Shown: in pieces, positions 9,038 through 16,986 of the stretch
Layout of the letters: each line of letters begins with the position of its first letter
Position numbering within the stretch: position 1 is the first letter of the stretch
Source: CAWEYO01 sp963813315
Lineage (GTDB): Bacteria; Pseudomonadota; Alphaproteobacteria; Rhizobiales; Rhizobiaceae
Reading direction: 5' to 3'
Length of the DNA: 64,000 nucleotides
Assembly (NCBI GenBank): GCA_963813315.1
Contig: CAWEYO010000018.1
Location: forward strand, 255,434-319,433
Translations under genes and position numbers: made by a program
The notes under the pieces: generated by a model
Told to the model about the DNA's origin: nothing
The model's database searches: none
What the model saw: the letters and a program-made list of their open reading frames with translations, nothing else

Positions 9038-9865
9038 TCAGCGCAGGTGCTCCATATGCCGGATTCGCCTGGCGCTGTCCGCTTCGAGCTGACGGGTGAT
9101 TTCGCCGATCACCGCCTCGGCGACGACGAATAGCGCGGCGGACGAATCCCAGGCCGACGGGACCGAAGTCCGGCCTGCGATCACGTGCCGCGCAAAGCGG
9201 GCTATAGGCGATAGCCACTGGTCGGTGAAAAGCACGATCTGGACGCCGCGCTGATGAGCCTTTTCGGCGAAACGGATCAGGCTTTCCTGGTAACGGCGGA
9301 TGTCGAACGTCACCAGCACATCGCGTTTGCCCATGTCGATCAACCTGTCCCGCCAGTTGCTCTCCTGGCCGGTCAGGTGAAAGACGTTGGGCCGGATGAT
9401 TGTCAGATGCGCCGCCATATAGCGGGCAATCGGATCGGTGAAGCGCCCGCCGATCAAGAAGGTTTTGGCGCGCTTGTTCGAAAGCTGCGCGACGATCTCG
9501 TCAAACTGCTTGTCGGACACGTGGCGGAACGTTTCGCGGATATTGTCCAGCGTCGCGTCGAGCGCCGGCGCGATGCCACGGTGGCCGGGCGAGGTGCTAT
9601 CGGCAGTGCGGGAAAGCGGCGACTGCAGTTGCGCTGCAAGTTCGTCCTTCAAGGCGGACTGGAATTCAGGATAATTCTGGAAGCCAAGCCGCGCAACAAA
9701 TCGCAATATGGTCGGCGAGCTGACGCCTGCCTGCGCGGAGAAATCAGCGACCGTCTTGAGGCCGATGAGTGGATAGTGGGCCACCAGGGTCTGCGCTGCG
9801 CGCCTTTCGCCGGCCGGCATGGTGTCCACCCGATCTGCGATCAGTTCCGCAATACTGGTGCGCAT
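9038..9865 (-). CDS. MurR/RpiR-family transcriptional regulator
   Basis: The N-terminal helix-turn-helix domain (about residues 1-80) carries the family pattern TVADFSAQAGVSSPTILRFV. A SIS sugar-isomerase-type domain follows at about residues 120-260 and includes FLIGGRFTDPIARY. Start ATG 9865 is chosen because AAGGAG lies directly upstream. The gene is divergent from the amidohydrolase/permease/ligase/dehydrogenase genes, the usual position of a local regulator. Direct and inverted repeats in the shared gap (9962-10009) are candidate operators. Its effector is unknown. In this family it is often a phosphosugar, but amine-catabolic loci in rhizobia also carry RpiR genes. Confidence 0.9.
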   Translation of the reverse strand: MRTSIAELIADRVDTMPAGERRAAQTLVAHYPLIGLKTVADFSAQAGVSSPTILRFVARLGFQNYPEFQSALKDELAAQLQSPLSRTADSTSPGHRGIAPALDATLDNIRETFRHVSDKQFDEIVAQLSNKRAKTFLIGGRFTDPIARYMAAHLTIIRPNVFHLTGQESNWRDRLIDMGKRDVLVTFDIRRYQESLIRFAEKAHQRGVQIVLFTDQWLSPIARFARHVIAGRTSVPSAWDSSAALFVVAEAVIGEITRQLEADSARRIRHMEHLR

Positions 9866-9948
9866 AGGCACTCCTTGCGCGGGGATTAACGGCAAGGCCG
9901 TTTTCTCCCTCTTCTTGCAGCTTCATTCCGCGTTCCTGGAAAACGCGT

Positions 9949-10009
9949 TTGACAAACGATCATAAGACGTATGAAATCATCCGCAATGGCGCAAAGATAA
10001 GACATACGT
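9949..10009 (+). promoter_or_regulatory. Candidate promoter and RpiR operator repeats
   Basis: TTGACA at 9949-9954, a 17-base spacer and TGAAAT at 9972-9977 give a sigma70-like promoter reading toward the amidohydrolase. Overlapping it, ATAAGACGTATG (9962-9973) is repeated as ATAAGACATACG (9997-10008). ACGTATG (9967-9973) also forms an inverted repeat with CATACGT (10003-10009). The overlap with the -10 region fits a repressor site. Which protein binds is inferred from the divergent RpiR gene. Confidence 0.5.
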
Positions 10010-10039
10010 AATATTCGTTACAGCGTCGAGGGGACGCGG

Positions 10040-10855
10040 ATGGAGAGGGCGCGGCAGGCTCCGCACATAAGTTCGGTCCGGACAACGAACCGGAAGGGAC
10101 GCAGTCCGGTTGTCCTGCTTTGCGATCACGCTTCCAATTTCATCCCCGAGGAACTCGGAACGCTCGGCTTGGTGCGCAGTGATCTTGCGCGCCACATCGC
10201 CTGGGATCTGGGCGCCGCAGCCGTAGCGCGGCGCATGGGGGAGGCCCTCGATGCGGTTTTGATCGAAGCGCGCATTTCGCGCCTGGTGATCGACTGCAAC
10301 AGGCCGCTCGACGCGCCGGATCTCATTCCGGCGGTCAGCGAAACGACCGCTATTCCGGGCAATGCGAGACTATCGGCAGACGATCGCGCGGAGCGCATTG
10401 CACTCGCCTACGAGCCGTTTCACGCTGAGATCGACGCTGTCGTCTCGGAGCGGCTGGCAGCCGGCATCGAAACGCGACTTGTTTCCATTCATTCCTTCAC
10501 GCCGGTCTATAAGCGCGTGGCCCGGCCCTGGCATATCGGCGTCATCCACGATGACGATCGGCGTCTCGCCATGCCCCTGATCGCAGCGCTCGGAGCATTG
10601 AATGGCGTCACCGTCGGGGTGAACCAACCCTATTCGCCGGTCGACCGCGTCTACTACACGCTGGAACGGCACGCGCGTTCGCGCGGCCTCGCCTGCGCGA
10701 TGATCGAAATCCGAAACGATGAAATCTCGGCGACGGCCGGGCAACGGAGATGGGGAGATCTGCTGACAGGTATCTTTTCGGATCTGGAGCCGGAGAAGGA
10801 CCATCAAGAGTCACTTCCGGAAATGGTCGGTGAACCAATGACAAGGGCGGGCTAA
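10040..10855 (+). CDS. N-formylglutamate amidohydrolase family protein
   Basis: A 271-residue member of the HutG-like zinc amidohydrolase family. Visible conserved pieces are LLCDHASNFIPEEL near residue 27, VIDCNRPLDAP, the metal-region VSIHSFTPV, and the C-terminal GVNQPYSPVDRVYYTLERHA followed by MIEIRND. The family hydrolyses N-acyl glutamates or related gamma-linked substrates. There are no histidine-utilisation genes beside it, so the classical N-formylglutamate role is unlikely here. In this locus it could hydrolyse a gamma-glutamyl or N-acyl intermediate made by the downstream ligase. It is the first gene of a plus-strand unit and lies 16 bases before the permease. Confidence 0.88.
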   Translation: MERARQAPHISSVRTTNRKGRSPVVLLCDHASNFIPEELGTLGLVRSDLARHIAWDLGAAAVARRMGEALDAVLIEARISRLVIDCNRPLDAPDLIPAVSETTAIPGNARLSADDRAERIALAYEPFHAEIDAVVSERLAAGIETRLVSIHSFTPVYKRVARPWHIGVIHDDDRRLAMPLIAALGALNGVTVGVNQPYSPVDRVYYTLERHARSRGLACAMIEIRNDEISATAGQRRWGDLLTGIFSDLEPEKDHQESLPEMVGEPMTRAG

Positions 10856-10871
10856 GAGAGGGAGCATTCAC

Positions 10872-12386
10872 ATGAATGACGCAACGAGACACGGAGCGGG
10901 GGGCGTCGCCTATCAAAGACGCGACAAGTCCTATTTCGAGGACAGGCAGCTGGTCCGCCATGCCAATGTCTGGCATCTGTGGGCGCTTGGTGTAGGCGCT
11001 GTCATCTCCGGGCATTTCTCCGGGTGGAACTTCGGATTTGCCACGGGTGGCTGGGGCGGCATGCTTGTCGCCGGTACTATAATCGCCATCATGTATGTCG
11101 GCTTGGTCTTCTCGATCGCGGAGATGAGTCCGGCCTTGCCGCACACTGGGGCGGCCTATTCGTTTGCCCGCACAGCGATGGGACCGTGGGGTGGGTTCAT
11201 CACAGGACTTTGCGAAAACGTCGAGTACGTGGTCACGCCCGCCGTCATCGCTTTTTTCATCGGATCCTACATGGGTGGAATCTGGTCTGTGGCGTTCCCT
11301 GACTCAACTGTGTGGCCGCCCCTTTGGTGGATTGTGACCTATGTCATATTTCTTGCGCTTAACGTTTTCGGCGTGGCTCTGTCATTCCGCGTCACGCTGA
11401 TCGTGACGCTCCTGTCGCTGGCAGTGCTGGTCGTTTTTTGGGTCAGCGCCATTCCGAACATGGATTTCAGCCGCTGGGCGCTCAACATCGGCGTGGGTCC
11501 GGATGGCGCGGCTATCGAGCTTCCGGAAGGCAACGGCGCCATGTTCCCGTTCGGTTTCTCCGGCGTTTTGGCAACACTGCCGTTTGCCGTGTGGCTGTTC
11601 CTGGCGATCGAACAACTGCCGCTTGCGGCCGAAGAGTCCGTTGATCCCAAGCGCGACATGCCGCGCGGTATCATTGCCGGCATGCTCACCCTGATCGTTT
11701 CGGCATTTATGATCGTGCTGCTCAACCCATCCGTCATCGGCGTTGGCTCGTTCAAGCTCGGCTCCTCGGGCGAACCTCTGCTCGACGGTTTCCGCGCGAT
11801 CTACGGTGACTCTGGGGCAGTGTTGCTTGGCCTCATCGCGCTTGTCGGCCTGATAGCCAGTTTCCATACGATCGTGTTCGCAATGGGTCGGCAGGTCTTT
11901 TCGCTAAGCCGAGCAGGCTATTTCCCGGCGGGATTGTCGATCACGCATCAGACCCACAGGACGCCGCACGTGGCGATGTTCGCCGGCGCAATCGTCGGGC
12001 TCGGCATTATGCTGATTATGTGGTTCGCCCTCGGAGGGGAGGCCGCAGGCTCGCTTATTGGAAGCGTCCTACTCAATATGGCGGTCTTTGGCGCGATGTT
12101 CTCCTACATACTGCAGGCGGTATCCTTCATCCTTCTCAGGAAGAACCAGCCGAATATCGAGCGGCCTTACCGGAGCCCGCTAGGGATTCCGGGCGCGACC
12201 TTGACGATCGTCATTGGTATCGTAACCCTGCTTTATCAGGTTCAGGATGCGAATTTCACCAAGGGCGTTGTCTGGGTGGCCGTCTGGTTCGCGGTGGCGA
12301 TCGTGTATTTCGGGTTGGTCGGCCGTCACAAGCTGATCCTGTCGCCCGAAGAGGAGTTCGCGCTGGAGCACCAGGCGAAGGCATAG
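10872..12386 (+). CDS. APC-family permease, ethanolamine/amino-acid type
   Basis: A 504-residue APC-superfamily carrier with about 12 hydrophobic helices. The N-terminal part NVWHLWALGVGAVISGHFSG and the segment SIAEMSPALPHTGAAYSFAR resemble proton-coupled ethanolamine permeases more than generic amino-acid carriers. AGAGGGAG upstream of the ATG is a good ribosome site. It follows the amidohydrolase closely and ends just before a hairpin terminator. In this context it probably brings in the amine used by the ligase gene. An amino-acid substrate cannot be excluded. Confidence 0.85.
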   Translation: MNDATRHGAGGVAYQRRDKSYFEDRQLVRHANVWHLWALGVGAVISGHFSGWNFGFATGGWGGMLVAGTIIAIMYVGLVFSIAEMSPALPHTGAAYSFARTAMGPWGGFITGLCENVEYVVTPAVIAFFIGSYMGGIWSVAFPDSTVWPPLWWIVTYVIFLALNVFGVALSFRVTLIVTLLSLAVLVVFWVSAIPNMDFSRWALNIGVGPDGAAIELPEGNGAMFPFGFSGVLATLPFAVWLFLAIEQLPLAAEESVDPKRDMPRGIIAGMLTLIVSAFMIVLLNPSVIGVGSFKLGSSGEPLLDGFRAIYGDSGAVLLGLIALVGLIASFHTIVFAMGRQVFSLSRAGYFPAGLSITHQTHRTPHVAMFAGAIVGLGIMLIMWFALGGEAAGSLIGSVLLNMAVFGAMFSYILQAVSFILLRKNQPNIERPYRSPLGIPGATLTIVIGIVTLLYQVQDANFTKGVVWVAVWFAVAIVYFGLVGRHKLILSPEEEFALEHQAKA

Positions 12387-12405
12387 CAGCAGCGCATCAG
12401 CCGAC

Positions 12406-12432
12406 AACCCGGCCGCTTCTCGCGGTCGGGTT
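12406..12432 (+). terminator. Hairpin after the permease gene
   Basis: AACCCGGCCGC (12406-12416) pairs with GCGGTCGGGTT (12422-12432), an 11-base stem with one G-T pair and a 5-base loop. It is followed by a T-rich ATTGCTTTAATT. It lies between the permease and the ligase genes and may attenuate rather than fully stop transcription. Confidence 0.6.
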
Positions 12433-12471
12433 ATTGCTTTAATTCGTCACGGTTACCGCTTGGAGTTTTGC

Positions 12472-13842
12472 ATGGCCGGCAATGTTTCGTTCGATCAGTT
12501 GAAGGCAGCGGTTGCGGCCGATGGGGTCGATACCGTGCTCGCCTGCGCCGTCGACATGCAAGGCCGCCTCGTCGGCAAGCGGTTCCTGGCGAAATATTTC
12601 GTCGAATCCGCCCACGACGAGACGCATGGCTGCAACTATCTGTTGGCCAACGACATCGATATGGAGCCGGTGCCTGGGTACAAGGCCGCGAGTTGGTCGA
12701 AAGGCTACGGGGACTTCGTCATGAAGCCCGATCTGGGCACCATCCGGCGCATCCCATGGCTGGAAAAGACCGCTCTGGTGATCTGCGACCTCAAGGACCA
12801 CCATACGCACGAAGACCTGCCGCACTCGCCGCGCGGCATGCTCAAACGCCAGGTGCAGCGGCTGAAAGAGCGCGGTTATCTCGCCTATTTTGCCTCAGAG
12901 CTGGAATTCTACCTGTTCGACGAAAGCTATGGTTCCGCCCGCGCCAAGCACTGGCAAAATCTCGACACCGCCTCGCCCTACATCGAGGACTACGGCATCC
13001 AGCTGACGACCAAGGAAGAGGCCGTCATGCGCAAGCTCCGCAACGATATGGAAGCCGCGGGCATCCCGATCGAGAACTCGAAAGGCGAATGGGGTCCGGG
13101 CCAGGAAGAGATCAATGTTCGCTACGCCGAGGTTCTGGAGATGGCCGACCGGCACGTCATCCTGAAGAACGGCACCAAGGAAATCGCCGCTTCGATGGGC
13201 AAGGCGATCACCTTCATGGCCAAATACAACTACGGCCTCGCGGGCAATTCGAGCCATATCCACAACTCGCTCTGGAGCGCCGACGGAAAGACGCCGCTGT
13301 TTTATGACAGCGACGCCGAATTCGGCATGACGCCGCTGATGCGGTCCTGGGTTGCCGGGCAGCTCAAATATGCGCGCGACCTGACCTGGTTCCTCTGCCC
13401 CTACATCAATTCGTACAAACGCTTCCAGGTCGGCACCTTTGCGCCGACCAGAATCACCTGGAGTCGGGACAATCGCACTGCAGGGTTCAGGCTCTGCGGC
13501 GAGGGCACGAAGGGCATTCGCATCGAATGCCGAGTTGGCGGCGCCGATCTCAATCCCTATCTTGCCTTCGCGGCACTGATTGCCGCCGGACTTGCAGGTC
13601 TCGATGAAAAACTGGAACTTTCGAAGCCGTTCGAGGGCGATGCCTATTACGGGGCCGAACTTCCCGAGATACCGAAGACGTTGCGGGAGGCTACCGAAAC
13701 GATGGCCGAATCCGGAATGCTGAAGGAGGCGCTCGGCAGCGAAGTGATCGAGCACTATGTCCACACTGCAAAGTGGGAACAGTTGGAATATGACCGTCGC
13801 ATCACCGATTGGGAACTGCATCGCGGGTTCGAGCGGTACTGA
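12472..13842 (+). CDS. Glutamine-synthetase-family gamma-glutamyl ligase
   Basis: A 456-residue protein of the glutamine synthetase fold, related to gamma-glutamylamine ligases (PuuA, FluG and GlnA4-like) rather than housekeeping GlnA. Visible active-site pieces are SELEFYLF (metal-binding Glu), GQEEINVRYA, the NSSHIHNSLW loop carrying the metal His, and RIECRVGGADLNPYLAFAA near the C-terminus. Start ATG 12472 is chosen because TGGAG lies 8 bases upstream. The frame extends only four codons further. Beside an ethanolamine-type permease and an alcohol/aldehyde dehydrogenase pair, the likely reaction is ATP-dependent gamma-glutamylation of ethanolamine or a similar amine. The substrate is an inference. 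Confidence 0.85.
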   Translation: MAGNVSFDQLKAAVAADGVDTVLACAVDMQGRLVGKRFLAKYFVESAHDETHGCNYLLANDIDMEPVPGYKAASWSKGYGDFVMKPDLGTIRRIPWLEKTALVICDLKDHHTHEDLPHSPRGMLKRQVQRLKERGYLAYFASELEFYLFDESYGSARAKHWQNLDTASPYIEDYGIQLTTKEEAVMRKLRNDMEAAGIPIENSKGEWGPGQEEINVRYAEVLEMADRHVILKNGTKEIAASMGKAITFMAKYNYGLAGNSSHIHNSLWSADGKTPLFYDSDAEFGMTPLMRSWVAGQLKYARDLTWFLCPYINSYKRFQVGTFAPTRITWSRDNRTAGFRLCGEGTKGIRIECRVGGADLNPYLAFAALIAAGLAGLDEKLELSKPFEGDAYYGAELPEIPKTLREATETMAESGMLKEALGSEVIEHYVHTAKWEQLEYDRRITDWELHRGFERY

Positions 13843-13871
13843 CGAGTATTTGAAAGGGTGCGTCTAAGAAA

Positions 13872-15257
13872 ATGACTGAAACCGTACAGATTAAATCCCC
13901 AGTAGACGGTTCGGTGTTTGCCGAGCGGCCGGTCGCCACTGATGCGGCAATCAACGCGGCGGTCGAGCGTGCGAAGGGAGCGCAGCCGCAGTGGGCGGCA
14001 ACGCCAATTGCCGAGCGCGGACGATACGCGCTGAGATTCCTCGAAGCCCTGCTTTCAATGAATGACGAAATCGTGCCGGAACTTGCCTGGCAGATGGGCC
14101 GGCCGGTCCGCTACGGCGGAGAGAAAGGCGGCGTCGAAGAACGCACGCGCTACATGGTCCAGATTGCCGAAGACGCGCTGAAGCCTGTCGTGGCCAACGA
14201 TAAGGCCGGCTTCCGACGCTATGTGAAGAAGGATCCGCTCGGCGTCGTTCTGATCATTGCGCCCTGGAACTATCCCTACCTGACTGCCGTGAACACAATC
14301 GTCCCGGCTCTGATCGCCGGCAATGCAGTGATCCTGAAACATGCCGCGCAGACCCTTTTGGTCGGAGAGCGGTTTCAGCAGGCCTTCGACAAGGCCGGCC
14401 TGCCAAAGGGGCTGTTCCAGAATATCGTCATGAACCACAGCCAGACCGAACGGCTGCTCGGTTCGGGCAAGATCGACCATGTCAATTTCACCGGTTCGGT
14501 CGCGGGCGGACGGGCAATAGAGAGAGCCGCGGCCGGGACCTTCATGACGCTCGGTCTGGAGCTTGGCGGCAAGGATCCGGCCTATGTGCTGCCCGACGCC
14601 AAGCTTGACCATGCCATCGCCAATCTCGTCGAGGGCGCCTTCTTCAACACCGGCCAGTGCTGTTGCGGCATCGAGCGCGTCTATGTTCACGAGACGGTCT
14701 ATGACGACTTCGTCGACGGCTTCATCTCGCTCACGAAGGACTACGTCGTCGGCAATCCGCTCGATCATGGCACAACCATGGGGCCGATGGCGCAGGTGCG
14801 GTTCGCCGATTTCATTCGCGAGCAGAAGGCAGAGGCGCTGCGCAAGGGTGCTGCTGCGCACATCGGCATGAAGGTCGACCAGGACAAGGCCGGATCGCCC
14901 TACCTCGCGCCGGAAGTGCTGACCAATGTCGATCATCAGATGAGCGTGATGCGCGAGGAAAGCTTTGGACCGATCGTCGGCATCATGAAGGTCCGGGACG
15001 ACGAGGACGCGATTGCGCTGATGAACGACAGCCCCTATGGGTTGACCGCCTCGATCTGGACAACCGACACGGATCGCGCGGCCAGGATCGGGGATCGCGT
15101 CGAGACGGGTACGGTGTTCATGAACCGCTGCGACTACCTCGATCCGGCGCTGGTTTGGACCGGTGTCAAGGACACCGGCAAAGGCGCTGCGCTGTCGGCC
15201 ATCGGCTACGACAACCTCACCCGCCCGAAGAGCTATCATCTAAGAGAGGCAATCTAA
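13872..15257 (+). CDS. NAD(P)-dependent aldehyde dehydrogenase
   Basis: A 461-residue aldehyde dehydrogenase. It has APWNYPYL for cofactor binding, FTGSVAGG for the nucleotide fold, LELGGKDPAYV carrying the general-base Glu, and NTGQCCCG carrying the catalytic Cys. EESFGPIVGI follows in the C-terminal part. Length is normal for the family. It lies 29 bases after the ligase gene and before an iron alcohol dehydrogenase. If the locus works by gamma-glutamylation, this enzyme would oxidise the gamma-glutamyl aldehyde to the acid, as PuuC does for putrescine. Confidence 0.92.
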   Translation: MTETVQIKSPVDGSVFAERPVATDAAINAAVERAKGAQPQWAATPIAERGRYALRFLEALLSMNDEIVPELAWQMGRPVRYGGEKGGVEERTRYMVQIAEDALKPVVANDKAGFRRYVKKDPLGVVLIIAPWNYPYLTAVNTIVPALIAGNAVILKHAAQTLLVGERFQQAFDKAGLPKGLFQNIVMNHSQTERLLGSGKIDHVNFTGSVAGGRAIERAAAGTFMTLGLELGGKDPAYVLPDAKLDHAIANLVEGAFFNTGQCCCGIERVYVHETVYDDFVDGFISLTKDYVVGNPLDHGTTMGPMAQVRFADFIREQKAEALRKGAAAHIGMKVDQDKAGSPYLAPEVLTNVDHQMSVMREESFGPIVGIMKVRDDEDAIALMNDSPYGLTASIWTTDTDRAARIGDRVETGTVFMNRCDYLDPALVWTGVKDTGKGAALSAIGYDNLTRPKSYHLREAI

Positions 15258-15274
15258 GGTTTTCGCCGAAATTT

Positions 15275-15306
15275 GCACCCCTCATCCGACCTCGGATGAG
15301 GGGTGC
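15275..15306. repeat. Perfect 15-base palindrome hairpin
   Basis: GCACCCCTCATCCGA pairs perfectly with TCGGATGAGGGGTGC across a 2-base CC centre. The arm sequence CCCCTCATCCG matches the ends of the longer dispersed elements at 19170-19280, so this may be an internally deleted copy. It sits between the aldehyde and alcohol dehydrogenase genes and could slow or stop transcription. There is no T-run. Confidence 0.7.
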
Positions 15307-15367
15307 TGGGCGACACTCCGCGCACCCGAGGACTTCCTGACATTCTAGCTTCGGAACCCATCATCTC

Positions 15368-16540
15368 ATGACCAAACTCGTCTCCAAATGGAACTATCCG
15401 ACCACGGTCCGCTTTGGCGCCGGCCGTATTTCCGAATTGCCCGACGCTCTTTCCGCCGCCGGGATCACGCGCCCGCTCTTCGTTACCGATCCTGCTCTTG
15501 CAAAGCTGCCAGTGGTCGCGAAGACGCTAAGAATTCTCGACGAGGCGAAGATTTCGTATGGTGTTTTCTCCGATGTGAAGCCGAACCCGGTCGAGTCGAA
15601 CCTCACTGCCGGCATTGCCGCGTTCAAGAAGGGCGGGCACGATGGCGTCGTTGCCTTCGGCGGCGGCTCCGCGCTCGATCTTGGCAAGCTGATCGCCTTC
15701 CAGGCGGGCCAGTCACGCCCTGTCTGGGATTTCGAGGATGTCGGCGACTGGTGGACGCGCGCCAATTCCGATGCCATCGTTCCGATCGTCGCGGTGCCGA
15801 CGACCGCGGGCACTGGATCGGAAGTCGGGCGCGCCGGCGTGCTGACCAATGAAGAAACGCATACAAAGAAGGTCATATTCCATCCAAAGCTCCTGCCGGC
15901 CATAGTGATCGCCGATCCGGAACTAACGACAGGAATGCCATCCTTCATTACGGCGGGCACCGGCATGGATGCGTTCGCCCATTGCCTGGAGGCCTATTGC
16001 GCGCCGGGGTATCATCCCATGGCGGACGGCATTGCGGTCGAAGGCATCCGGCTGGTCTTCGAAAACCTTCCCAAAGCCTTCGCCAACGGCAACGACCTCA
16101 TCGCGCGCGCCAACATGATGAGCGCCGCGGCCATGGGGGCTGCCGCCTTTCAGAAGGGGCTCGGCGCCATCCATTCGCTGTCTCACCCCGTCGGCGCGCT
16201 TTACGATACACATCACGGCATGACCAATGCCGTATTCATGCCCTATGTGCTCGCGTTCAACCGCGACGCCATCGAAGAACGCATCGCCCGCCTTGCCGCC
16301 TATGCCGGCATCAAGGGTGGCTTTGACGGTTTTGCCAAGGCGGTTTTGAAGCTCAGAAAGGAACTCAAGGTTCCGCATGTCCTGCCCGAACTGATCAAGG
16401 GACTCGACATGGACAAGAAGCGCAAGGCGCTGATTGCCGACATGGCTGTGGTCGATCCGACGGCCGGCGGCAATCCCGTAAAGCTCACCAAAAAGGCGGC
16501 ACTGACGCTGCTGGAAAATTCGATCGCGGGCACGCTTTGA
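15368..16540 (+). CDS. Iron-containing alcohol dehydrogenase
   Basis: A 390-residue group III alcohol dehydrogenase. The NAD-binding loop is FGGGSALDLGK. The metal site is built from Asp and His in TGMDAFAHCLEAY and two His in HSLSHPVGALYDTHHG. PTTAGTGSEVG is the family signature. Start ATG 15368 lacks a clear ribosome site but fits the length of homologues. It is the last gene of the amine locus. A logical role is oxidation of a gamma-glutamyl amino alcohol to the aldehyde used by the upstream dehydrogenase, but other primary alcohols are possible. Confidence 0.9.
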   Translation: MTKLVSKWNYPTTVRFGAGRISELPDALSAAGITRPLFVTDPALAKLPVVAKTLRILDEAKISYGVFSDVKPNPVESNLTAGIAAFKKGGHDGVVAFGGGSALDLGKLIAFQAGQSRPVWDFEDVGDWWTRANSDAIVPIVAVPTTAGTGSEVGRAGVLTNEETHTKKVIFHPKLLPAIVIADPELTTGMPSFITAGTGMDAFAHCLEAYCAPGYHPMADGIAVEGIRLVFENLPKAFANGNDLIARANMMSAAAMGAAAFQKGLGAIHSLSHPVGALYDTHHGMTNAVFMPYVLAFNRDAIEERIARLAAYAGIKGGFDGFAKAVLKLRKELKVPHVLPELIKGLDMDKKRKALIADMAVVDPTAGGNPVKLTKKAALTLLENSIAGTL

Positions 16541-16552
16541 ACGCTAAAGCGT
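16532..16552 (+). terminator. Hairpin overlapping the end of the alcohol dehydrogenase gene
   Basis: ACGCTTT (16532-16538) and AAAGCGT (16546-16552) form a perfect 7-base stem around the stop codon. A short T-containing tail follows. Termination here would fit the end of the operon, but the stem is weak. Confidence 0.3.
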
Positions 16553-16590
16553 CTTGCGTCCAATGTGATTCAGGAATGCTGGCGGGACAG

Positions 16591-16748
16591 CGCCCCCCTC
16601 TGTCCTGCCGGACATCTCCCCCGCAAGGAGGGAGATCGGCTGTCATTGATGCCTCGTTCGCCCTGCAACGTTGGCGATCAGCGAAACCCGCCGCGCAGTC
16701 TGATCTCCCCCCTTGCGGGGGAGATGGCCGGCAGGCCAGAGGGGGGCA
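16591..16748. repeat. Mesorhizobium-type dispersed palindromic element
   Basis: The outer arms CCCCCCTCTGTCCTGCCGG (from about 16594) and CCGGCAGGCCAGAGGGGGG (to 16746) are inverted with one mismatch. Each side carries an inner hairpin built on ATCTCCC..GGGAGAT, and the right one is perfect (16703-16725). This layout is familiar from many Mesorhizobium intergenic regions. It has no coding content and fills most of the gap 16541-16865. Confidence 0.8.
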
Positions 16749-16865
16749 ACGTAGAGCGCTTTCCTCGACGAAGCGCGGCGGGTGAGGTCGATTGTACGCG
16801 ACACGCGTTAAAGCGCATTGCTTCGAAACGGATTCATGCGATGCGCTTCAGGCCATTGTTTTTGT

Positions 16866-16910
16866 GCATGTCGTTATCCCAAGACCGCTGCGCACTCTTG
16901 GGCGACATGC
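16866..16910. repeat. RIME-like small palindrome
   Basis: A 45-base element with GCATGTCG at one end and CGACATGC at the other as perfect inverted ends, and an inner CCCAAGA/TCTTGGG pair. It belongs to the same class as the element at 20928-20973 and resembles small intergenic mosaic elements of rhizobia. Confidence 0.7.
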
Positions 16911-16940
16911 AATAGCGAGGTTGTGGTAGCTCCCGCATCC

Positions 16941-16968
16941 GGAATGTCCTAAGCTGCACGTATCCAAT
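16941..16968 (+). promoter_or_regulatory. Candidate ECF-type promoter of the mscS gene
   Basis: GGAAT (16941-16945), 16 bases, then ATCCAAT (16962-16968), 18 bases before the ATG. The -10 part is identical to that before the sigma gene and the DUF4142 gene. The -35 differs by one base and the spacer is one base shorter. This is the weakest of the three sites. Confidence 0.4.
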
Positions 16969-16986
16969 GTCGGCCAGGGGCATACG

